From Pseudomonas triclosanedens (GTDB lineage Bacteria; Pseudomonadota; Gammaproteobacteria; Pseudomonadales; Pseudomonadaceae), in contig NZ_CP113432.1 of assembly GCF_026686735.1 (NCBI RefSeq), forward strand, positions 744,001 through 808,000: DNA of 64,000 nucleotides, in the 5' to 3' direction. The stretch's first letter is position 1; each line of letters begins with the position of its first letter. A model generated the notes under the pieces. The model was not told the origin of the DNA. It did not search any database and worked only from the letters and a program-made list of their open reading frames with translations. A program made the position numbers and the translations under genes. Positions 54,499 to 64,000 of the stretch are shown here, in pieces.

Positions 54499-55487
54499 GC
54501 ACTGTTGTGGAGAATGCCGGCCAGCCTGCAGCGGCCAAGCCGGGCAAGGTGGAAGTCGGTGTCAAACTGCGTGGCGCCGAGAAAGTGGCGCGCATTCCGG
54601 TGAAGATCATTCCCACCGACGAACTGCCGAAGAAGCCCGACTGGATTCGCGTGCGCATTCCGGTTTCGCCCGAGGTCGACCGCATCAAGCAATTGCTGCG
54701 CAAGCATAAGCTGCACAGCGTCTGTGAAGAGGCGTCCTGCCCGAACCTGGGGGAATGCTTCTCCGGCGGCACTGCCACCTTCATGATCATGGGGGATATC
54801 TGCACCCGTCGCTGCCCGTTCTGCGACGTTGGCCACGGACGCCCGAAGCCGCTGGATGTGGATGAGCCGGCCAACCTGGCTATCGCTATCGCCGACCTGC
54901 GCCTGAAGTACGTGGTGATCACCTCGGTGGACCGCGACGATCTGCGCGACGGCGGCGCTCAGCACTTCGCCGACTGCCTGCGCGAAATCCGCAAGCTGTC
55001 CCCTGGCATCCAGTTGGAAACTCTGGTTCCCGACTACCGTGGCCGCATGGATATCGCACTGGAAATCACCGCCAACGAGCCGCCGGATGTGTTCAATCAC
55101 AACCTGGAAACCGTACCGCGCCTGTACAAGTCCTCGCGCCCGGGGTCGGATTTCGAGTGGTCGCTGGACCTGCTGCAGAAGTTCAAGCAGATGGTGCCGC
55201 ACGTTCCGACCAAGTCCGGCCTGATGCTCGGCCTGGGCGAGACCGACGAGGAAGTCATCGAGGTCATGCACCGCATGCGCGAGCACGATATCGACATGCT
55301 GACCCTTGGCCAGTACCTGCAGCCCTCGCGTAACCACCTGCCGGTACAGCGCTTTGTGCACCCGGACACCTTTGCCTGGTTTGCCGAGGAAGGTGCGAAA
55401 ATGGGCTTCAAGAACGTCGCTTCCGGTCCGCTGGTGCGCTCGTCGTACCACGCCGATCAGCAGGCACACGGTAACAAGATCGGCTGA
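54495..55487 (+). CDS. lipA: Lipoyl synthase
   Basis: The 330-residue radical-SAM enzyme inserts sulfur into protein-bound octanoyl. The auxiliary cluster ligands [12 protein letters not shown] (about 79-90) and the radical-SAM motif CTRRCPFCD (about 105-113) are intact, as is the C-terminal SSYHADQ serine motif. It ends the ybeD-lipB-lipA unit at a strong bidirectional terminator. P. aeruginosa literature also uses lis. Confidence 0.97.
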   Translation: MSTVVENAGQPAAAKPGKVEVGVKLRGAEKVARIPVKIIPTDELPKKPDWIRVRIPVSPEVDRIKQLLRKHKLHSVCEEASCPNLGECFSGGTATFMIMGDICTRRCPFCDVGHGRPKPLDVDEPANLAIAIADLRLKYVVITSVDRDDLRDGGAQHFADCLREIRKLSPGIQLETLVPDYRGRMDIALEITANEPPDVFNHNLETVPRLYKSSRPGSDFEWSLDLLQKFKQMVPHVPTKSGLMLGLGETDEEVIEVMHRMREHDIDMLTLGQYLQPSRNHLPVQRFVHPDTFAWFAEEGAKMGFKNVASGPLVRSSYHADQQAHGNKIG

Positions 55488-55509
55488 TCCGCACCGTTTG
55501 AAGCTGTAT

Positions 55510-55536
55510 GAAAAAGGCGCCTTCGGGCGCCTTTTT
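55510..55536. terminator. Bidirectional intrinsic terminator between lipA and sltB3
   Basis: AAAAAGGCGCC and GGCGCCTTTTT flank a short TTCG-type loop, giving a T-tract on both strands. It serves convergent lipA (plus) and the lytic transglycosylase gene (minus). Confidence 0.92.
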
Positions 55537-55539
55537 CGT

Positions 55540-56805
55540 TCAGGGATTCTTGCGTAGCCGACCGAGCAACTCCTCTGTCGGGTAGCCATCCGCCGGCAGT
55601 CCGATGGACTTCTGGTACACACGGATTGCCTGGCGGGTGTTGGCACCGATGATCCCATCCGCACTGCCCGGCGCGAAGCCGCGGGCAGCCAGACTCTGTT
55701 GCAGCTCGATGCGCTCGCTGCGGCTGAGCGGTGCGTCGCCCACTGGCCAGCGGCCAACGAGCTGGCCACCGCCCTTGAAGCTATCCGCGAGCAGGCCGAC
55801 GGCCAGGGCATAGGAACTGGAGTTGTTGTATTTGAGGATGGCGTGGAAGTTGTCCGTCACCAGGAACGCCGGGCCGCGATAGCCTGCCGGCAGCAACAGC
55901 GACATGCTGGTGCCCACGCTGGGGAGCGTACCGGAGAGCGGCTGGATGCCGAGGCTTTGCCATTCGGCCAACGGCTTGCGGATGCTCATCTCCGCCTGCG
56001 AGTAATCGAAGCCTGGCGGCAGACGCACCTCGAAGCCCCAGGGCAGGCCGCGCTGCCAGCCGGAGGCGTGCAGATAGTTGGCAGTGGAGGCCAGCGCATC
56101 GCTGGATGAGCCCCAGATATCGCGGCGACCGTCGCCGTCGAAGTCCACCGCGTATCGGTTGTAGGTGGTGGGAATGAACTGCGTCTGGCCCATTGCGCCG
56201 GCCCACGAGCCGATCATGTAGTGTGCGGGGACATCGCCATGCTGGAGGATCTGCAGGGCGGCGATCAGTTGGTCGCGGCCGAAATCCGGGCGCCGACCCT
56301 CGTAGGCCAGGGTGGCGAGCGAGCGGATTACGTTCTTGCTGCCCATCTGCGCCCCGAAGTTGCTCTCCATCCCCCAGATCGCCACGACGGCTTCCTGGTC
56401 CACACCGTAGGTGGCGTCGATGCGCTGCAGCGCCGCTGCGTTCTCCTGTAGCCGGGCCTGGCCGCTGCGTACCCGTGCCGGCGACACGGCGGAATCCAGA
56501 TATTGCCAGACTGGCCTGGTGAACTCCGGCTGACTGCGATCGGCGGTGACGACGGCGTCATCCGGCTGGATCCCGTCGAAGGCGCGATCGAATGTCTGCG
56601 CACTGATACCGGCCGCCAGGGCCTGGGCGCGGAAGCCGTCGCGCCACTGCGCGAAGCTCTGCGTTGGTGGCGCCTGGGTGGTGGTGGAAGCCGAGCCCTT
56701 GGGAGGCGCCTCGGCACAGGAGGACAGCAGGCCGAAGGCGGCCAGCGACAGGGCGGCAGCGAGCAGGCAGCGTTGGCCGAAAACGGGTGAAACAGGCTTG
56801 CGCAT
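55540..56805 (-). CDS. sltB3: MltB-family lytic transglycosylase with peptidoglycan-binding domain
   Basis: The 421-residue lipoprotein has lipobox LLSSC (Cys about 30) and an MltB-type catalytic domain (about 50-350). Catalytic features are AIWGMESNFGAQMG with the active Glu, GSWAGAMGQTQFIPT and FDGDGRRDIWGS. A C-terminal PG_binding_1 domain (about 355-418; LQQSLAARGFAPGSADGIIG) follows. GAGGAG precedes the chosen ATG. It corresponds to the SltB3-type enzyme of P. aeruginosa; the name is by resemblance. It remodels murein independently of the SltB1 operon. Confidence 0.88.
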   Translation of the reverse strand: MRKPVSPVFGQRCLLAAALSLAAFGLLSSCAEAPPKGSASTTTQAPPTQSFAQWRDGFRAQALAAGISAQTFDRAFDGIQPDDAVVTADRSQPEFTRPVWQYLDSAVSPARVRSGQARLQENAAALQRIDATYGVDQEAVVAIWGMESNFGAQMGSKNVIRSLATLAYEGRRPDFGRDQLIAALQILQHGDVPAHYMIGSWAGAMGQTQFIPTTYNRYAVDFDGDGRRDIWGSSSDALASTANYLHASGWQRGLPWGFEVRLPPGFDYSQAEMSIRKPLAEWQSLGIQPLSGTLPSVGTSMSLLLPAGYRGPAFLVTDNFHAILKYNNSSSYALAVGLLADSFKGGGQLVGRWPVGDAPLSRSERIELQQSLAARGFAPGSADGIIGANTRQAIRVYQKSIGLPADGYPTEELLGRLRKNP

Positions 56806-56958
56806 TGCTCTCCTCGGGGACTGGCAGGCGAGCGGCCACCTTAACATGGCCGCTGCGACGCGTCTGCGTCAGGCATCTGCGGGGGCTCATGGATTCGATG
56901 GCGGCGACTAGGGAAAATTCCCTGTGCGCTCAAAACCCTGACGGAAGCCAGGCCGGTA

Positions 56959-57258
56959 CTAAGGTTTCGGCTTGGCGCCGGTTTCCTGGTCGACTTTCGG
57001 CGCGCTCTGGCTCAGTTCCTTGAGCATCTCGTCATAGGCGGCGCAATCGTCCGGGCGTTCCTCGCTGGAGCGGGACTTCTTCATGTCGGCGAGCTTTTCG
57101 TTGAGTTTCTGCGCGCGCTGCGGATCGCTGCGGGTGACTTCGTTGACCTTGGCCGCGACTTGTTTGCCCTTGGCTTCGGCTTCCTGATCGGTGCAGAACG
57201 CATGGGCGCCAAGGCTGAACGGAAGGATGAGGGCGGCGGCAATGAGCTGGGCTTTCAT
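56959..57258 (-). CDS. Small secreted hypothetical protein
   Basis: The 99-residue protein has a signal peptide (MKAQLIAAALILPFSLGAHA) and a hydrophilic helical mature part rich in Lys, Glu and Asp (NEVTRSDPQRAQKLNEKLADM) with two cysteines, in AFCTDQ and DDCAAY, that may form a disulfide. No known family recognised. A GGAGG-like site precedes the ATG. It lies between the transglycosylase and arfA on the same strand. Confidence 0.75.
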   Translation of the reverse strand: MKAQLIAAALILPFSLGAHAFCTDQEAEAKGKQVAAKVNEVTRSDPQRAQKLNEKLADMKKSRSSEERPDDCAAYDEMLKELSQSAPKVDQETGAKPKP

Positions 57259-57329
57259 GACGGACCTCCTGGCATGTGGCTGTCCGGTTGAAAGCGGAAG
57301 AGCGGTGGTAGTTCAGCTTTTCTGGTATT

Positions 57330-57482
57330 TCAGGCCGCCAGAAGCGAAGAAGCCTCCCAGTTGCGGGAGGCTTCACGGCGGTAGCTGCCTTTGCCTTTGA
57401 GTGGCTGTTCCTGGCGGCTGCGGAACAGTGGCTGCGCGATCAGGGATTTGGCCTTGTTCGGCCGCTTGCTTTTCTTCGTCAT
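57330..57482 (-). CDS. arfA: Alternative ribosome-rescue factor ArfA
   Basis: The 50-residue basic protein has the ArfA core AKSLIAQPLFRSRQEQ and the glycine-lysine segment KGKGSYRREASRNWEAS (E. coli ArfA has PLFRQRVEKNKKGKGSY and NWEAS at the matching place). ArfA recruits RF2 to ribosomes stalled on non-stop mRNAs when trans-translation fails. GAGGAAA lies seven bases before ATG. A strong hairpin sits within the 3' coding part, as in E. coli, where it makes the message truncated so that tmRNA normally destroys the product. Confidence 0.88.
   Translation of the reverse strand: MTKKSKRPNKAKSLIAQPLFRSRQEQPLKGKGSYRREASRNWEASSLLAA
57349..57374 (-). promoter_or_regulatory. Hairpin inside the arfA coding sequence (truncation signal)
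   Basis: On the minus strand GAAGCCTCCC (57374-57365) pairs perfectly with GGGAGGCTTC (57358-57349) around GCAACT, followed by a T/C-rich run. The hairpin is 17 bases ahead of the arfA stop codon. Transcription stop or RNase III cleavage here would leave a non-stop message. Confidence 0.75.
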
Positions 57483-57647
57483 AGCGATTTCCTCGTCGAT
57501 TGCCGCCCGCGAACCGGGCGCGCGCATCATCGGCCTGTTTGGTACGGATGTCCATCTTCCGGGACGGACGGTACAAATCCTTGCCGCCCGCCTTTGCCAT
57601 TCGCGGCTAACCTAGCCGTGTTCGCATGACGACGAGAGGCAAGGACG

Positions 57648-57998
57648 ATGAAGTATCTCTGCATGATCTATTTCGATGAGCGCAAGGCGGCTCAAGTGCC
57701 GGAAGCCGAACTGCGCGGTATCGTCGACGAGTGCATGACCTACAGCGAGCAGTTGCGCCGCAGTGGCAATTACATCGCGGCCAACGCGCTGTTGCCGACG
57801 CCGACCGGCAGGACGCTGCGAGGGCAGGGTGAGCAGCTATCGATCACCGATGGACCGTTTGCCGAAACCAAGGAGCAACTTGGCGGCTTCTACCTGATCG
57901 AGGCGAAGGATATGGAGGAAGCCCAGCGCATCGCCGCGAAAATTCCGCCGGGGCGGCTGGGCTGCGTGGAGGTGCGCCAGGTGCGGGAGTGGGAGTGA
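57648..57998 (+). CDS. YciI-like (DGPF domain) protein
   Basis: The 116-residue protein has the YCII/DGPF signature DGPFAETKEQLGGFYLIEA (about 65-83) and N-terminal KYLCMIYFDE. Proteins of this family are ferredoxin-like and are often encoded near ECF sigma factors; here none is present. Enzymatic role unknown. It ends exactly where the convergent holA gene ends. Confidence 0.88.
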   Translation: MKYLCMIYFDERKAAQVPEAELRGIVDECMTYSEQLRRSGNYIAANALLPTPTGRTLRGQGEQLSITDGPFAETKEQLGGFYLIEAKDMEEAQRIAAKIPPGRLGCVEVRQVREWE

Positions 57999-59036
57999 TC
58001 AGGCCGACGGCAGGCTGATGCGCTGACCGGCGACCAGCAGTGCTAGGCGGGCGAGGCCGTTCCAGGGGCTGCCTGCCGCTTGTCCCTTGATTTGCGCATC
58101 GATTATCTGGGCGTCCTGCAGCATCTGGTTCCAGCGGCTGGCGGAATGGCGCTGCAGGGCACGTGTCATCAGTGGGCGGCGCTTGTCCCAGATTGGCGGC
58201 CGAGCCTGGCTGAAGGCTTTCTCCAGCGGCACGCCCTGGCCGAACTGTTGGGCAAGGCTGGCCAGCACGCGGATTTCCCGGGCCAGGGCCCAGAGAATTA
58301 CTGGCGGTTCTACCCCTTCGCCGCGCAGCCCTTCGAGCATGCGCAGGCAGTGGGCTGCTTCACCGCCGAGGGCGGCATCGATCAGGCCGAAAACGTCGAA
58401 GCGTGCGCTGTCGGCGACCGCAGCCTGAACGGTGGCGGCGTCGATCTGCTGGCCGTCGGCCAGCAGCTTGAGTTTTTCGATTTCCTGAGCGGCGGCCAGC
58501 AGGTTGCCTTCCACCCGGGTGGCGATCAGGTCCACCGCTTCCTGGCTGGCAGCGAGCCCGGCCTGGGAGAGTCGCTGGCGAATCCATTGCGGCAACTGGT
58601 GCACGTCGATCGGCCAGATTTGCAGGAACTGGGCGACGTCGCCGTCGATCAGTGCCTTGGCCCATTTGGTCTTCTGGGTGCTGCCGTCAAGCTTCGGCAG
58701 GCTGACCAGCAGGACTGTGTCCTCCGGCGGGCGCTGCAGGTACTCCAGGAGGATCGCGGCGCCCTTGTCGCCGGGCTTGCCGGACGGCAGGCGCAGTTCG
58801 ATCAGGCGCTTTTCGGCGAATAGCGAAAGGCTGGCGCCGGCTTCCAGGAGCTGGCCCCAGTCGAAATTGGCTTCGGCGTTGAACACCAGGCGCTCGCCGA
58901 AGTCGCGCTCGCGGCAGGCTGTGCGAATGGCGTCGCAGGCTTCCTGGCAAAGCAGGGGCTCGTCGCCGCTGACGACATAGACTGCGGCAAGGTTGCCCTG
59001 CAGGTGCTTGGCGAGTTGTCCGGGATTCAGCTTCAT
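57999..59036 (-). CDS. holA: DNA polymerase III delta subunit
   Basis: The 345-residue delta subunit opens the beta clamp within the clamp loader. The N-terminal KLNPGQLAKHLQGNLAAVYVVSGDEPLL and AALIARL-like LLEAGASLSLFAEKRLIELRLPSGKPG block (clamp-interaction region, quoted in parts) are characteristic. The LSQAGLAASQEAVDLIATRVEGNLLAAAQEIEKL region is the lid/collar helix. It lies 36 bases downstream of lptE, after a terminator hairpin. Confidence 0.95.
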   Translation of the reverse strand: MKLNPGQLAKHLQGNLAAVYVVSGDEPLLCQEACDAIRTACRERDFGERLVFNAEANFDWGQLLEAGASLSLFAEKRLIELRLPSGKPGDKGAAILLEYLQRPPEDTVLLVSLPKLDGSTQKTKWAKALIDGDVAQFLQIWPIDVHQLPQWIRQRLSQAGLAASQEAVDLIATRVEGNLLAAAQEIEKLKLLADGQQIDAATVQAAVADSARFDVFGLIDAALGGEAAHCLRMLEGLRGEGVEPPVILWALAREIRVLASLAQQFGQGVPLEKAFSQARPPIWDKRRPLMTRALQRHSASRWNQMLQDAQIIDAQIKGQAAGSPWNGLARLALLVAGQRISLPSA

Positions 59037-59039
59037 GAT

Positions 59040-59066
59040 GAAAAAGGGGCCGGTGTGTCCGGCCCC
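59040..59066 (-). terminator. Intrinsic terminator between lptE and holA
   Basis: GGGGCCGG (59046-59053) and CCGGCCCC (59059-59066) pair around TGTGT. On the minus strand the CCCC arm is followed by TTTTTC. It lies immediately before the holA ATG, overlapping its ribosome-binding region, so it may reduce holA expression relative to leuS-lptE. Confidence 0.85.
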
Positions 59067-59072
59067 TGTCTG

Positions 59073-59687
59073 TCACTCGGCTTTCGGGAATTCGATCGGC
59101 GACTGCTGCGGCTGGGCTTTTTGCGCCTCTTCCGCGGCCTTCATGGCATCCGCTTCGGCCTTGGCCTTGGCTTCCGCCTTGCGCTGCAGGTCATCCAGTT
59201 GGGCCGGGGTGATCATCTGCAGGCGCATGGCCATCTGCTGCACCAGGTCGCGGCGCATTTCCTCGCGGATCTGCGTAGCTTCCTGGTCGGAGCCGATCAG
59301 GTTGTTCTCGTCCTGCACGTAGACCTTGCGCACCTGTACCTGGCCGTTGAGCAGCAGCAGGTCGTTGGCACCGCGGATCTCGTAGTCCAGGGTGTTGGTG
59401 AGCTGGTTTTCCGCGCTGCGTGCCGAGCTGGTGTAGCTGACGGTACGGGTCGTCACGTCCTCGCGGGCGAGGATGACGTGGTAAGGCGCGCGGGAGATGA
59501 CCTTGACGCCGCTGCCTTCGAGCAGTTGCTTCAGATCCTTGACCGTTTCGCCGTATGCGTTGCGCGCGGTCAGGTCGACTTCCTTGAGCGCAAAGTTCGT
59601 ATCGCCCAGGCCGCGCAGGTGGAAACCGCAGGCGGTCAGCACGGTGGCCAGGCCGATCAGCGCGAGGCTGGTCAGGATACGTTTCAT
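59073..59687 (-). CDS. lptE: LPS-assembly lipoprotein LptE
   Basis: The 204-residue outer-membrane lipoprotein plugs the LptD barrel for lipopolysaccharide export. It has lipobox LTAC (Cys about 19) and CGFHLRG immediately after. The LptE fold segment includes [22 protein letters not shown]. The C-terminal region is an Ala/Lys/Glu-rich helical tail ([20 protein letters not shown]) longer than in E. coli LptE. Start chosen for the signal sequence. It lies 79 bases downstream of leuS. Confidence 0.93.
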   Translation of the reverse strand: MKRILTSLALIGLATVLTACGFHLRGLGDTNFALKEVDLTARNAYGETVKDLKQLLEGSGVKVISRAPYHVILAREDVTTRTVSYTSSARSAENQLTNTLDYEIRGANDLLLLNGQVQVRKVYVQDENNLIGSDQEATQIREEMRRDLVQQMAMRLQMITPAQLDDLQRKAEAKAKAEADAMKAAEEAQKAQPQQSPIEFPKAE

Positions 59688-59766
59688 CAAGCTTCCCTCA
59701 CTCCTGTTGATCCGGGGTGCCCCAGGCAAAGGTGCCACGGGCGAATGCGTCATTTCCAGCGTCGGT

Positions 59767-63876
<4,110 letters not shown>

Positions 63877-63914
63877 TCAGCCTGCGCCAGTGGGAGTCCT
63901 ACTGGCGCGAGAAT

Positions 63915-63942
63915 GAACAGGGCCTCTTGCGAGGCCCTGTTC
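63915..63942. terminator. Hairpin at the end of the YdcF-like gene
   Basis: GAACAGGGCCTC (63915-63926) and GAGGCCCTGTTC (63931-63942) are perfectly complementary around TTGC. T-tracts on both sides are weak. It stands between the convergent ElyC-like gene and the partial minus-strand ORF at the right edge. Confidence 0.75.
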
Positions 63943-63949
63943 GTGGGAA

Positions 63950-64000
63950 TCAGCCGAACAGCCGGCGCTCTTCCGGATGCGTCCGGCGGCGTACCAGCGC
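63950..64000 (-). CDS. C-terminal end of a minus-strand gene (lnt by synteny?)
   Basis: Sixteen codons before a TGA are visible (ALVRRRTHPEERRLFG), rich in Arg. The codon pattern fits coding DNA and the stop lies eight bases from the terminator hairpin, consistent with a gene ending here. In P. aeruginosa apolipoprotein N-acyltransferase lnt lies next to this region, which makes it the likely identity, but too little is present to prove it. Confidence 0.4.
   Translation of the reverse strand, partial: ALVRRRTHPEERRLFG

Noticed and set aside
56910..56923. AGGGAAAATTCCCT near-palindrome between the transglycosylase and the small secreted protein
   Set aside because: Short, at the 3' side of the secreted-protein gene and 105 bases upstream of the transglycosylase; too little to call an operator.
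57373..57600. 75-codon minus-strand ORF overlapping arfA in another frame
   Set aside because: It overlaps the ArfA frame, which has both a good ribosome-binding site and family motifs; the overlapping product is basic and featureless in its second half.

Overview
The window is GC-rich, densely packed chromosomal DNA from a gammaproteobacterium, almost certainly a Pseudomonas of the P. aeruginosa group. The oprG-like porin, the nrdR-rib-nusB-thiL-pgpA order, the proA-nadD-rsfS-rlmH-pbpA-rodA-sltB1-rlpA-dacC-ybeD-lipB-lipA order and the leuS-lptE-holA block all match what I remember of P. aeruginosa. The cobalamin block, the ccoG and cysI genes and the oprG block are far apart in PAO1, so this is probably a related species with rearrangements. 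I see no tRNA, rRNA, CRISPR array, prophage or insertion sequence.

Region 1 (1-10.1 kb) is aerobic vitamin B12 synthesis and cobalt supply. It holds a ChlI-type chelatase ATPase (cut by the left edge), the large cobaltochelatase subunit CobN, CobW, the cobalt transporter pair CbtB/CbtA, CobE and CobM. Two cobalamin riboswitches lie back to back and face outward, one for cobW and one for cbtBA. A DAHP synthase gene sits among the B12 genes. It is preceded by a short ORF ending in a run of aromatic codons, an intrinsic terminator, and then a second tyrosine-rich short ORF, which together look like an attenuation leader. Palindromic repeats flank cobN.

Region 2 (10.1-20 kb) is a mosaic: a patatin-like lipase with a membrane insertion, a MocR-type regulator, the cytochrome oxidase assembly protein CcoG, the sulfite reductase pair cysI-DUF934, and two nucleotide-sugar type SDR genes.

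Region 3 (20-37 kb) starts with SirB and OprG, the latter behind an ANR-type box. A four-gene set follows (DUF2796, ABC ATPase, FtsX-like permease, DUF3299) behind a Zur-like palindrome, probably for zinc limitation. After cnoX/ybbN, a methyltransferase and a YbaY-like lipoprotein comes the riboflavin cluster: nrdR-ribD, an FMN riboswitch, ribC, a ribB whose GTP cyclohydrolase domain is degenerate, ribH, nusB, thiL, pgpA and a separate complete ribA. Two periplasmic proteins of the SBP type, one BtuF-like, lie in or next to this run.

Region 4 (37-44 kb) contains a quinone-oxidoreductase/monooxygenase pair divergent from a LysR regulator, a DedA-PAP2 fusion, a DNA-3-methyladenine glycosylase, an LCMT-like methyltransferase and an alpha/beta hydrolase with a PilZ-like tail.

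Region 5 (44-64 kb) holds NAD and proline synthesis, ribosome maturation, the cell-elongation and peptidoglycan set (PBP2, RodA, SltB1, RlpA, DacC, a second lytic transglycosylase), lipoate synthesis (LipB, LipA), ArfA with its self-limiting hairpin, HolA, LptE and LeuS. The most noteworthy signals are the aromatic leader peptides, the arfA hairpin, the paired B12 riboswitches, the Zur and ANR sites, and the A9 tract in rlpA.
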